This document shows, piece after piece, positions 1 to 9,134 of a stretch of 64,000 bases of DNA. Within the stretch, counting starts at the first letter, position 1. Each line of letters opens with the position of its first letter. The notes below the pieces were generated by a model, which searched no databases, was not told where the DNA came from, and saw only the letters and a program-made list of their open reading frames with translations. The stretch covers positions 79,674-143,673 of the forward strand of contig NZ_QBUD01000010.1 of the NCBI RefSeq assembly GCF_003058085.1. Direction: 5' to 3'. A program made the position numbers and the translations under genes. This stretch comes from Yoonia sediminilitoris (GTDB lineage: Bacteria; Pseudomonadota; Alphaproteobacteria; Rhodobacterales; Rhodobacteraceae).

Positions 1-3000
1 AACAAAAGTGTATGGGGCCTTTTGACCGCAGGGATTGCGGCAAAGGGCGGCACACGACGCTGCCCGAACGGCGTCGGGGCCTCCCGCGTTTCCAGTACGC
101 GGTCAAGCACGTCGCGCAGGGATTTGTTTTCGTCACGCAATATGACGCGGGCTGCGGCCTCGATCCCGTGTTTTGCCACCTCCGACATTTGCCCGCCGGA
201 CAGCAGATGGATGCCGCCGCGCATCCCCAACAGGCTGCCTGCATGGGTTTCACTGATAATCGACAGAACCCTTTCGCGCAGCGGCTCCTGATAGCTGATT
301 GCCGCGTCCTGCATGATGACCAGATCAACATGCAGGCCCATCTGACGCCAAAGGCTGTGACCCCGCACAAGAATACTCAACAGGCTGGATGTTTCCGGAT
401 CGGACACCTTCAACAGCAGGATCGGATCATCGCCGGAAATGCCGTAGCGCCACAAATCCGGTTGGCCGTTCCAATCGGGCTTGTCCAGCGGCGCCGGACG
501 GCGAAATGTCGGATGCACATGCACCAACAGTGACGACAAAACCTGTAATTCCGGCAAATGTTCCGACGCGATGCCAAGCCGGTGAACCCTGTGGCCGGTA
601 TAAGACAAAGCATCTCGAAAGGCATGGTCGATCATTCCCATCGGATAGCGATTTGCCACATGAAGCGCTTCGCTGTCTGATGTGGCCGCAACCGTGAGGA
701 ACACAAGCTGTCTGGTTTCCATGGGCTTCAAACTGACCCTCGTCTGAAGCGACATGACCGGGTCAAGCGTCCAGCCCGCACTTTGGCTCAGCCCCTGCTG
801 CAAGCCCTGTGGGTTTCTGTCGCTCTGGTTGCGACCGACAAAATTATGTCGATCACTTTCCCATGCCGTGACCCGAATATCGGGATCAGCGGAAACCAGT
901 TTGTGCAGCAAAACGGGCGGGCGCGTTTCCGGTCGTCGGGGGCGGCGTGTGAACAGCAGCGCCTGCGCATCGGCCAGATAACTGCTGTGGACGAATAGTT
1001 TGCTGAAGGCCGGGTGCCGCTCGTCATCCAGCGGGGGCGCAAGCACAACCTCGCCGCAACTGGTGATGTCGATGGTGCGATCATCCCCGCTTTCGTTGAC
1101 AAGCGTGACCCGGCGAATTTCCACGTCATCTTCGGCAGCGACGGTGATGTCCATGCGTGCAACGATCCCGTCATGACGGCGCAGAAGTTCGACCATATGC
1201 GGATGAAAGACGCACCTTGTATCATCATCGGACTGTGCGGTCGGGGCCGCCCCCAGCGACCACAGGTCGTTGCTGTCTGCATCCTGCAAATACATCCAGA
1301 TACCGTGGGCGTTGCGCGTCGGATCCGGCCACCACCGGGTCAGGGCCGTATCTTTCCACGTCAGCCCGCCGCCGCCACTTTCCGTCAGGAAAGAAGACAT
1401 GCGCCCATTACCCAGAACATGCAGATGATGCACCGGAAAGTCTGGCGACGGCACCCAAGCTGCCAGTGCGGGCACCGCTGATTTATCGGCAGGATGGTCC
1501 CAGACTTCGTCGGCGCGGCCAAGTTCAAGCGGGACATCCCACGGCACCCGCTCCTGCAACAAAAGATCCATAGCCTTGACGGCCTTTTCGTTCAGGAACC
1601 GCTGCACCATGATATCGCCCAGCAAGGCATTGGCGATCGCCACCTGCACCATTCCCTGATGATGCGCCATGAATGTTGTGACCGGAACAAACCCGTCTCC
1701 CGGTGTCATCCGGTCAGAGGTAAAATCGAGCGCTTCGATAAAGCCATATCTGGTCTGCGCGCCCATCTGTGCCAGCGCTTGCAGATTATCGACCGCCGCA
1801 CCGGGCCAGCCGCACAGAGCCAGAGCCGCGCCATATGGTGCGATGACAAGATCGTCGGTCAACCCGCGGCGTATACCAAGAGCGGGCACGCCGAAGGCAC
1901 GATATTGGAATACGCCTCTTGTGTCGGTGGTGCCAAAGGCGGACTCCGAAATGCCCCATGGGACATTGCGCGCGCGCGCATAGTCCCTTTGAAAATCAAT
2001 CGCCGTCAGTTCGCTTTCCCCCAGCAGCGTATCGCGGTAACTGGGCAAAAATAGCGGTGGCATCAGATATTCGAAAATCGACCCGTTCCACGACAGGATC
2101 GATGGCTTGCCCTTGAGCCGCGTGATCGGTCTGCTGAACGCGAACCAATGCTCAATCGGGGCGTCATGTTTGGCAATCGCGAAATAACTGGCAAGGCGCG
2201 CTTCGGTCGCCAATAGATCATAGTGACTGCCATCCATCCGGCCAAGGCTGCGGTTGTACCCGATTGAAAAGAGCCGCACCGCCGGATCGTAGAGAAACTT
2301 GAAATCCATGCCAAAGGCGATGGCATCTGCCTGCAAGGCGAGTTCGCGAAGCCCTTCGCGCAGGATGTCTTGTTGCGCACGCCCCGCGCTTGCGGCGTCG
2401 CGCAACTGGTCCAGCCACATCAATGTCGTCTGGTCCGCGTCAGGGTGCGACTTTTGCCAAGCCTCCAGCCTGTCACAGATAAGGTCCGGCGTTGATGGCG
2501 TCCGGGCCTCTATCATTTCTGTGCGCAGCAAATCGGCAAGCTGGAGAGCCGGAGCCATCTTTGCTTTCGTCCCTGCATCAAGAACGGACAGCCACGGCAT
2601 GTAGGTTTCGATATCACGCGAGATCGCATGCAGCCCGTGGTGAAACCGCGACAGCCATGTGGTGATATCCATTAGTTGATTTTCTGACAGGTCGGGAACC
2701 GCTGATATGACATCGCGCGTCCCGGCTTCCAGTTCGGGCCAGAGCGTGCCACCAAGGCGGGCCAGCGCGTCTGCCCAGTTAAGCGGTGACTTTTCCGCAT
2801 CATCCAGAGCGGTCGCGATCTTTGCTTGGGTGTTTGTCAGGTGAGACAGGTCAGCGCCATCGGCCTCGTGCAATGCCCTGCCCAGCAGATCAAGCGTGAC
2901 CCGCAGCCCGTCAAAGCACGCCGCCGTCAGCGGCGGCTGGTCAATCTGTTCCAGACATCCTTGCTTGAGTGTAATCAGGGAAACGGCCAGATTGCCACTA

Positions 3001-6000
3001 TCAACAGTCGAAACATAATGCGGCTCCAGCGGTTCCAGCGTGCGGGTGTCGTACCAGTTCAGGATGTGGCCGCGATAGTGTTCCATGCGGGTCAAAGTGT
3101 GCAAAGTATGGCGACTACGCGCGAGAAAATCGCTGGTCGTGACAAATCCCATATCTTTCGCCGCAAGCGCAGAGACCAGAAACATGCCAATATTTGTAGG
3201 CGATGTGCGATGGGCTACCTCATCAACATGGCCAAACTGGTAATTGTCGGGCGGCAGCCAATTTTCCTCAGGGCCAGCGAATGTCTCAAAGAAATGCCAT
3301 GTCTGCCGGGCGGCGCGTTTAAGATAGGCGCGTTGCCCGTCGGTCAGGGTCTGCGCGCGAAAGAAACGGGCACGCGCGCTCCAAACCGATAATTCGGGCG
3401 CGATCAACCAAAGGAACAGCACCGGCAAAGCAGGCCAAAGCACCTGCGGGTTGAACAGCGCCAGATGCGCCGAAATCACAAGCGCAAAGGCCGTGGACGG
3501 CCACATCAGACGCCATGACACATTGCGGATACTGCGATCTGACATTTTTGCTGCGGCATGGGCCGCCGATGTCCACTCCAACCGGTTTCGGCCCGACACA
3601 TAGACCCGCCAAAGCGAGCGAAAGATGGCATCAAGCGCCATCACCGTGTCGGTCACAAGAAACACAATCAGAAAGAACCACCGCCCCGCCGTGACCTGAA
3701 TTTTATGGACAGCGCTTCCAAAGGCCCCTTTGCGAATACCGCCCGTGGCCACGGCGAAAAGCTCACCTATCAGATAACTGCCCGGTGCAGCGACCGCCAG
3801 AACCGTCCAGACCAGCGCACTGCCCGGCAGGACAAGCCAGCCAGCCAGAAAGAAGACCAGCAACGCAGGCGACATCAGGCTGCGGCGCAGGTTGTCGATC
3901 AGTTTCCAGCGATCAAGCGTTGATAGGGTCGTCCGGGCCGTGTCACCCGCCGCGACCGGCACCCTGCGCCCGAGCCATGGCAAAAGCTGCCAGTCACCGC
4001 GCATCCAGCGATGTTGGCGTAGTGCAAATTCCGGATAGGTCGCGGGCAGGTCTTCGTACAGCACCACATTGCTGACCAAAGCCGCACGCCCGTGCAGCCC
4101 CTCAAACAGATCATGGCTCAGGATGTGGTTGTCGGGTATGCGCCCCTCCACACTGCGATGAAGCGCGGCAATATCATAAATCCCCTTGCCTACGAAAATG
4201 CCGGTGCCAAAAAGATCCTGATACACGTCAGACACAGCGCGGCTATAGATATCAATCGCCGTATCGCCACCATAAAGATGGGTAAAATGCGTGCCCTTGC
4301 CCAACTTTGGCAAAATCTCGATCCGGGGTTGCAGGATGGCATGGCCGGAAACCACGCGCCTGCTGCGCGGATCAACAACCGCGCGGTTCAGCGGATGCGC
4401 CAGAATACCCACAAGCCGCGCCGCAGCGCCCGGCGGCATCTGGGTATCTGCGTCCAAAGTAATCGCATAGGGAATACCGCGCAGGGTTTCGATCGCTCCT
4501 GCTGTCAAGTCGAACGCATCCGCCCCTTCACGCAGCACAAACCGGTTGAAATCGTCAAGCTTGCCGCGCTTGCGTTCGCGCGCCATCCAGATCCCTTCGG
4601 CAGGGTTGTGGGTACGCCGCCGATGCAACAGCATGAATGACGCAGGTCCGCGCGACCGGTATCGGCTGTTGAGGGTTTCAATCCCGTCTTTGAGTGCCTG
4701 TTCGATCTCGGCGTCGGTTGCCAGCGTCTGGGTCCGCGCATCAGCAAGATCGGACAGCAGCACAAACCGAAAGGCAGGGTCGGGGTTGGCCAGACGCAGG
4801 ATTTCGATCTTTTCCAGAATGCCCCTGACCTCTTTGCTATCTGCAACGATAACGGGGATCAGAATGGCCGTACCGCAGTCCTGTGGAATGGCCTCTGCAA
4901 AATCCATTTCCGGCAGGACGTCAGGCTTGCTGAGCCGCGTAATGACCCAGTGCCCGAACCACACGCTTGGGATGGTTGCGGGCAGAATGGAAATTGCAAC
5001 ACCCAGGACCCATTGACCGGGGCTGGCACCCTGTGACCAAAGGTAAACCATCGACACGCAAACCGCTGCAAAGGCAAGCGCGACAAGCCCGGCCGCATAG
5101 AGCCAACCTGTGGCGCGCGACAAGCTGCGCTGTAGCGCCAGACGCCGCGGGGCACGAAAGCCCAGTTCCACTTCAAGCTCTTGCCTGCCCGCGTCGATCA
5201 GCCAATATCCAACGTGATGGCGTCGGCTTTGTGCGTCCTCATGCGATCCAAGCGCGACTGCCCGCCGTGCAATTTCGGATTCTGCAAGGTCGCAATCGAT
5301 GGCCAGCGTTTCAACAACGTCGCGGTATCTGTTACGGGTTTCAAAGGTCATGCCCGCATAGATCGCGGCAGGGTCCGTTTTCAGCGCAGCTTCGATACAA
5401 CTGACCTGATCAACGAAATCGGCCCATTTGATCGTATCAATGACAATCAGGTCAGTGATCGCGGTCGAGATCCGTTCAACGGTCTGGGCGGCATCTTGCG
5501 GACGGGCGCCGGCACTTGCGGACCAGTCCAGCACAAGGTCCGGGTCAAGTTGACCCACAGCCGCAACCAGTTGCGTCATGCACGCGAGCCGCAACATGGA
5601 TGGCATCGCCCACAACTCACCATTGGTGAGTTCGGAAGTCTTTTGATATTGCAGGACAAAGCCTGCCAACCCCTCCAGTGTCAACTGTTTGTCAATCTGA
5701 TCAAGGGCGGCCCGCGCGACGGCAAAAACCCGTGGTGTGCCTGGCCCGTCCGGCTCTGCCAGTGCCGGAAGTTTGTCATAGAAATGGCGGGGCAATCCTT
5801 CCTTGAGCCTGCGTAAGGCGCGGATAATCTGATAGTCGTTGTCCAATATCCATTCCGCGGCGCGCTCTGCCTGCGTCGGTGGGTCCGCACAGAACGATCT
5901 GACCTGATCGAACCAGTCATCAAGGTCGGGCAACGCCCGGTAGCAGGCAAGCAAGGCCGGAGGCCCGCTCGCGATTGTGTGTTCCGTTGCAAGAGCCGCT

Positions 6001-6044
6001 GTATCCGGGAATACATCGCGCTGGGGTGGGACGACTTCGTTCAT
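1..6044 (-). CDS. ndvB: Cyclic beta-1,2-glucan synthase (NdvB/ChvB type), partial, 3' end outside window
   Basis: One uninterrupted minus-strand frame runs from ATG at 6044 to the left edge, giving about 2014 residues; the family is usually near 2800, so the C-terminus is missing. It makes periplasmic cyclic beta-1,2-glucan at the inner membrane. A GT84/GT2-like glycosyltransferase region is recognisable from ARERKRGKLDDFN near residue 480, the DADTQMP metal/sugar-nucleotide motif near 525 and LRQHRWMRGDWQ near 678. Hydrophobic segments lie near residues 325, 370, 720 and 865. The part after about residue 1000 fits the GH94 phosphorylase-like half, which sets ring size. The start overlaps the stop of the upstream stress-protein gene (TAATG), so the two are probably co-translated. 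No frameshift was seen. The family call is firm; the symbol is by homology only. Confidence 0.9.
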   Translation of the reverse strand, partial: MNEVVPPQRDVFPDTAALATEHTIASGPPALLACYRALPDLDDWFDQVRSFCADPPTQAERAAEWILDNDYQIIRALRRLKEGLPRHFYDKLPALAEPDGPGTPRVFAVARAALDQIDKQLTLEGLAGFVLQYQKTSELTNGELWAMPSMLRLACMTQLVAAVGQLDPDLVLDWSASAGARPQDAAQTVERISTAITDLIVIDTIKWADFVDQVSCIEAALKTDPAAIYAGMTFETRNRYRDVVETLAIDCDLAESEIARRAVALGSHEDAQSRRHHVGYWLIDAGRQELEVELGFRAPRRLALQRSLSRATGWLYAAGLVALAFAAVCVSMVYLWSQGASPGQWVLGVAISILPATIPSVWFGHWVITRLSKPDVLPEMDFAEAIPQDCGTAILIPVIVADSKEVRGILEKIEILRLANPDPAFRFVLLSDLADARTQTLATDAEIEQALKDGIETLNSRYRSRGPASFMLLHRRRTHNPAEGIWMARERKRGKLDDFNRFVLREGADAFDLTAGAIETLRGIPYAITLDADTQMPPGAAARLVGILAHPLNRAVVDPRSRRVVSGHAILQPRIEILPKLGKGTHFTHLYGGDTAIDIYSRAVSDVYQDLFGTGIFVGKGIYDIAALHRSVEGRIPDNHILSHDLFEGLHGRAALVSNVVLYEDLPATYPEFALRQHRWMRGDWQLLPWLGRRVPVAAGDTARTTLSTLDRWKLIDNLRRSLMSPALLVFFLAGWLVLPGSALVWTVLAVAAPGSYLIGELFAVATGGIRKGAFGSAVHKIQVTAGRWFFLIVFLVTDTVMALDAIFRSLWRVYVSGRNRLEWTSAAHAAAKMSDRSIRNVSWRLMWPSTAFALVISAHLALFNPQVLWPALPVLFLWLIAPELSVWSARARFFRAQTLTDGQRAYLKRAARQTWHFFETFAGPEENWLPPDNYQFGHVDEVAHRTSPTNIGMFLVSALAAKDMGFVTTSDFLARSRHTLHTLTRMEHYRGHILNWYDTRTLEPLEPHYVSTVDSGNLAVSLITLKQGCLEQIDQPPLTAACFDGLRVTLDLLGRALHEADGADLSHLTNTQAKIATALDDAEKSPLNWADALARLGGTLWPELEAGTRDVISAVPDLSENQLMDITTWLSRFHHGLHAISRDIETYMPWLSVLDAGTKAKMAPALQLADLLRTEMIEARTPSTPDLICDRLEAWQKSHPDADQTTLMWLDQLRDAASAGRAQQDILREGLRELALQADAIAFGMDFKFLYDPAVRLFSIGYNRSLGRMDGSHYDLLATEARLASYFAIAKHDAPIEHWFAFSRPITRLKGKPSILSWNGSIFEYLMPPLFLPSYRDTLLGESELTAIDFQRDYARARNVPWGISESAFGTTDTRGVFQYRAFGVPALGIRRGLTDDLVIAPYGAALALCGWPGAAVDNLQALAQMGAQTRYGFIEALDFTSDRMTPGDGFVPVTTFMAHHQGMVQVAIANALLGDIMVQRFLNEKAVKAMDLLLQERVPWDVPLELGRADEVWDHPADKSAVPALAAWVPSPDFPVHHLHVLGNGRMSSFLTESGGGGLTWKDTALTRWWPDPTRNAHGIWMYLQDADSNDLWSLGAAPTAQSDDDTRCVFHPHMVELLRRHDGIVARMDITVAAEDDVEIRRVTLVNESGDDRTIDITSCGEVVLAPPLDDERHPAFSKLFVHSSYLADAQALLFTRRPRRPETRPPVLLHKLVSADPDIRVTAWESDRHNFVGRNQSDRNPQGLQQGLSQSAGWTLDPVMSLQTRVSLKPMETRQLVFLTVAATSDSEALHVANRYPMGMIDHAFRDALSYTGHRVHRLGIASEHLPELQVLSSLLVHVHPTFRRPAPLDKPDWNGQPDLWRYGISGDDPILLLKVSDPETSSLLSILVRGHSLWRQMGLHVDLVIMQDAAISYQEPLRERVLSIISETHAGSLLGMRGGIHLLSGGQMSEVAKHGIEAAARVILRDENKSLRDVLDRVLETREAPTPFGQRRVPPFAAIPAVKRPHTLL

Positions 6045-7069
6045 TAATCTGTGCCGACAGGTTGCCTGACGCCTTTGGATGCAAGGTTGCCAAAGACGTG
6101 ATTGCCGTTTGATCCGTTCAGATGGCGGACCAGAAGCACAGGGATATCGGCCCGGTCCAGAACGAAACGGGCCACATCACCCGTTGGCACATCCATATGA
6201 CCACTTTGCCCATGCGTCGTCATGACGACAAAATCCGCCTTTTCGCGCCCGACGGCATCAATCAGCGCACGACGCGCATCACCCGAACCGCACACGCGGG
6301 TGGTGATTTTCAGACCGTTTTGGGCCAGACGGTTCTTGATCCGGGTGAGGTAGCTTCTGCCCGCCTTTTCGTTGCGCTGGCAAACCAGTGTGTGCAGACG
6401 TTCGGCATCCTGATCTTTGACCTCGAATTCTGTGACGCCCGGTTCGGGCGCCACATAAAACAGCACCAGTTCGGCATTTTCGGCCAAGGCCAGAATCACG
6501 GCAGACGGCAATGCAATTTCACCGCGGGTCGAGCCATCCAACGGCACAAGGATGCGATTGTAGGACTTGCCACTTTCAAGTTCTGCCTCCTGCGGAATCA
6601 TCAGCACCCCGGCACTGCGTGACGACAGCACGCTGGCGGCAACCTCGCTCAGGTTCCATGCGCTATCGCCGCGATACCGCAGCGCACCGGCAATATCGCC
6701 CCTGTGCTGCTCCAGAAAGCTTTGGATCTGATTGCCGCAGTGCCCCTCCAGAAGTTTGGCCTCGCAGGGGGGATCATCGTCGCCAGCACTGCGGACCAGC
6801 TTGCCAAGCCACTTGAGCGTCTGCTGTTTGCGAATGTCCCATTCCACCGGATCGACGGGACCGGCCCCCTTGTGAGGCTGACGCTGCACATGCACCAGCA
6901 CGACCTTGCCGCCAAACGCGCGCGCCACTTTTTGCGCATGGCCAATACTGGACCCGTTGTCTCGTTTTTCTTCAACAAATACGATGACGTCGGACGCCTC
7001 ATCTGCATCATGGTCGTCAGAGGAACCTTGGTTCCCCGACTGTGATTTTGGGTCCGGTTTGCGGGTCAT
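6044..7069 (-). CDS. Tandem universal stress protein (two UspA domains)
   Basis: This 341-residue cytoplasmic protein has a charged N-terminal extension (about residues 1-25) followed by two Usp-like Rossmann domains. The first starts near VIVFVEEKRDNG and the second near YNRILVPLDGSTRGE (about residue 168). The second ends in THGQSGHMDVPTGDVARFVL and IPVLLVRHL, which corresponds to the G-x2-G-x9-G-S/T nucleotide-binding loop; the first domain lacks a clear version of that loop. UspA proteins bind ATP or AMP and help survival under stress or oxygen limitation. The stop codon overlaps the ATG of the glucan synthase. A weak FNR-like site lies upstream at 7223-7236. Confidence 0.88.
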   Translation of the reverse strand: MTRKPDPKSQSGNQGSSDDHDADEASDVIVFVEEKRDNGSSIGHAQKVARAFGGKVVLVHVQRQPHKGAGPVDPVEWDIRKQQTLKWLGKLVRSAGDDDPPCEAKLLEGHCGNQIQSFLEQHRGDIAGALRYRGDSAWNLSEVAASVLSSRSAGVLMIPQEAELESGKSYNRILVPLDGSTRGEIALPSAVILALAENAELVLFYVAPEPGVTEFEVKDQDAERLHTLVCQRNEKAGRSYLTRIKNRLAQNGLKITTRVCGSGDARRALIDAVGREKADFVVMTTHGQSGHMDVPTGDVARFVLDRADIPVLLVRHLNGSNGNHVFGNLASKGVRQPVGTD

Positions 7070-7222
7070 CTATGAATTCTCCTCCATTATGCAGTCGGGA
7101 AGGTGATTTGAAACTGAACGGCGAAAAATGGGATCAGCGGTCAGCGGACACGGTCTTTGAATGCGTATTTCGGACCGATGAGGGTCGGCTCGGACAATCT
7201 AGAGGTGCAGACGCTGCACTGA

Positions 7223-7236
7223 TTGATTTATGTCAG
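7223..7236. promoter_or_regulatory. Weak FNR-like box
   Basis: TTGAT-TTAT-GTCAG has one perfect FNR half-site and one degenerate half-site. It sits in the divergent space between the stress-protein gene (start 7069) and the cyclopropane synthase (start 7350). By itself this match is weak. It gains weight from better FNR boxes at 9014, 9086, 22789, 30451 and 36703. Confidence 0.35.
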
Positions 7237-7349
7237 TGAATTGTGTCAACGCCGGATTACAGTCCCCCTATGCAGACAGAAAAACCGGTAAATTCAGGCG
7301 ATCGGGCTTGCTCTCGATCAAGCCGCGCCACAGCACAGGCAAGCGCGTC

Positions 7350-8633
7350 ATGACGTGGGTTTGGCAAAATCTGCTGCACAGGATGCTCGACCACCTCATT
7401 CAAGAGGGGTGCCTGTATGTTGTCATGCCCACTGGCGACGTTTGCCGCTACGGTGATCCAGGGTGCGACCAGCCTGTCACCGTGCGCCTGCATACACCTG
7501 CCACGCCAAGGCAACTGGTGCTCAATCCCGAACTGGCATTGGGCGAAGCCTACATGAATGGCTCCCTGACGATTGATGCTGATGACCTACAGGGTCTGCT
7601 GGCGACGGTCGTGCGTAATGCCCGCAAATCTGATGCCAAACGGACGCGCTGGCAAAAGCTGTCACAACATGCGCGCGATGCGTTACGCGGGTTGGCACAA
7701 AACAACATCATCACCCGGTCAAGGCGCAATGTTGCCCATCATTACGATCTGTCCGGCCGCTTGTTTGACCTGTTTCTTGACAGTGACCGCCAATATTCCT
7801 GCGGGTATTTCAGAGAGCCCGATGCAACGCTGGATCAAGCGCAAAGCGACAAGAAAACCCATATCGCGCGAAAGCTGATGCTCGAACCCGGGATGAGCGT
7901 GCTTGATATTGGTTGCGGTTGGGGCGGCATGGCCCTGTCGCTGGCCAAGACCCACGGCGCCCATGTGGTCGGCATCACCCTGTCCGAGGAACAGCAAGCC
8001 TATGCCACCAAAAGGGCTGCGCAGGATGGGCTTTCTGACCGGGTCCAGTTCCGGCTGTGCGACTATCGCCAGATCGCGGGCACGTTTGACAGGATCGTGT
8101 CCGTGGGCATGTTCGAACATGTCGGCCTGCCCCATTTTGATGACTACTTCGCAACCATCCATGACAGGCTGTCCCCGGATGGGGTCGCGCTGGTCCACAC
8201 AATTGGATGGGCCGCCCCGGCCAAAGCGACCAACCCTTGGATCGGAAAATACATCTTTCCCGGCGGCTATATCCCTTCTGTATCAGAGGTCATGACCGCC
8301 GTCGAAAAAAAACGCCTGTGGGCTGCGGATATTGAATGCTGGCGGCTGCATTATGCTTACACCCTGCGTCACTGGTATGAGCGTTTCAACGCGCATGAAC
8401 ATGCGGCGCGCGCGCTTTATGACGACCGTTTCGTGCGGATGTGGCGGTTTTATCTTGCCGCCAGCGAACAAACCTTCCGTCACGCGCCGCAGGCTGTCTA
8501 CCAGTTTCAACTGACGCGTAGTGTTGATGCCGTGCCACTCGCGCGCGACTATATGTACCCGCATGCGGGCATGCCCGCAGTTGATCGCCCTAGGCCGGTT
8601 CTGGTCAGCGACCGCGAACAGGGCACATCTTGA
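7350..8633 (+). CDS. cfa: Cyclopropane-fatty-acyl-phospholipid synthase
   Basis: The protein transfers a methylene group from S-adenosylmethionine to unsaturated acyl chains of membrane phospholipids. The SAM-binding motif VLDIGCGWGG is near residue 185, followed by HVVGITLSEEQ, and the family-typical YSCGYF and GMFEHVG segments are present. The frame is open from 7230, but the conserved family N-terminus (TWVWQNLLHRMLDHL) begins at the ATG at 7350, so that start is chosen; it gives 427 residues. No strong ribosome-binding site is visible there. Membrane cyclopropanation is a common response to stationary phase, acid or low oxygen, which fits the stress neighbours. Confidence 0.9.
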   Translation: MTWVWQNLLHRMLDHLIQEGCLYVVMPTGDVCRYGDPGCDQPVTVRLHTPATPRQLVLNPELALGEAYMNGSLTIDADDLQGLLATVVRNARKSDAKRTRWQKLSQHARDALRGLAQNNIITRSRRNVAHHYDLSGRLFDLFLDSDRQYSCGYFREPDATLDQAQSDKKTHIARKLMLEPGMSVLDIGCGWGGMALSLAKTHGAHVVGITLSEEQQAYATKRAAQDGLSDRVQFRLCDYRQIAGTFDRIVSVGMFEHVGLPHFDDYFATIHDRLSPDGVALVHTIGWAAPAKATNPWIGKYIFPGGYIPSVSEVMTAVEKKRLWAADIECWRLHYAYTLRHWYERFNAHEHAARALYDDRFVRMWRFYLAASEQTFRHAPQAVYQFQLTRSVDAVPLARDYMYPHAGMPAVDRPRPVLVSDREQGTS

Positions 8634-8669
8634 AGCCGGTATACCAATTAAAGAACGCCGCGTAACCCA

Positions 8670-8945
8670 CTAGAAAAAATCGGAACTTCCGTCTATTTTC
8701 CAGAATTCCCGAAGCCGCGTGACCAGATGGCACGGCATTGAGAAATAGCGCGCGATCTCGTCATCTGACAGGCCAAGATCGGCTAGTGCTTCAAGTGTCC
8801 GCTTGGGTGTCGGACCCAGAATATGCAGGTATTTGAGCAACTCAGGCGTCAGGCTTGCACCTGTTGATGGGGCATGGTCTGGGCCCAAGCGGTAAGCCAG
8901 GGCGATCCTGTCGCATTTATCGTGACGTCTGCTGATCTCTCTCAT
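8670..8945 (-). CDS. Small HTH-like protein, function unknown
   Basis: A 91-residue basic protein. Its C-terminal half (TLEALADLGLSDDEIARYF followed by a second amphipathic segment) reads like a helix-turn-helix, so it may be a small DNA-binding regulator. No family was recognised with certainty. It is transcribed away from the large fusion gene at 9135, and the shared intergenic region holds two FNR boxes, so oxygen control of this gene is plausible. The C-terminus, SSDFF, is aromatic and acidic. Confidence 0.6.
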   Translation of the reverse strand: MREISRRHDKCDRIALAYRLGPDHAPSTGASLTPELLKYLHILGPTPKRTLEALADLGLSDDEIARYFSMPCHLVTRLREFWKIDGSSDFF

Positions 8946-9013
8946 GTCATCTTTTCACCTCCACACAAGACAAAGCATGAATGTGATCCATCGCCCGAAA
9001 ATAAAGGGGGCGA

Positions 9014-9027
9014 TTGATCGCGATCAA
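9014..9027. promoter_or_regulatory. FNR/FnrL box, perfect palindrome
   Basis: TTGATCGCGATCAA is an exact TTGAT-N4-ATCAA dyad, and its spacer (CGCG) is palindromic as well. It lies 69 bases upstream of the minus-strand small HTH gene and 108 bases upstream of the plus-strand fusion gene. The Fnr/FnrL family binds such sites under low oxygen; CRP-family relatives of the Dnr type can also use them. Confidence 0.8.
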
Positions 9028-9085
9028 GATGTGCAGCACATTTTTTTTCAACCGGCAGGAATTGGCTGATCACCTGTCCTGAGGA

Positions 9086-9099
9086 TTGAGTAAAATCAA
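9086..9099. promoter_or_regulatory. FNR-like box (one mismatch)
   Basis: TTGAG-TAAA-ATCAA has one change from the FNR consensus. It lies 36 bases before the ATG at 9135, a position where a bound protein could either activate or block the fusion gene. It forms a pair with the perfect site at 9014-9027. Confidence 0.6.
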
Positions 9100-9134
9100 T
9101 CAGCCGAGTCGCGGCCTCTGGTAATTCTCGCCAC

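Noticed and set aside
12..6016. Many open frames of 60-210 codons on both strands in the first 6 kb
   Set aside because: They are shadows of the single long glucan synthase frame, which shows family motifs throughout and has no stop in the window.
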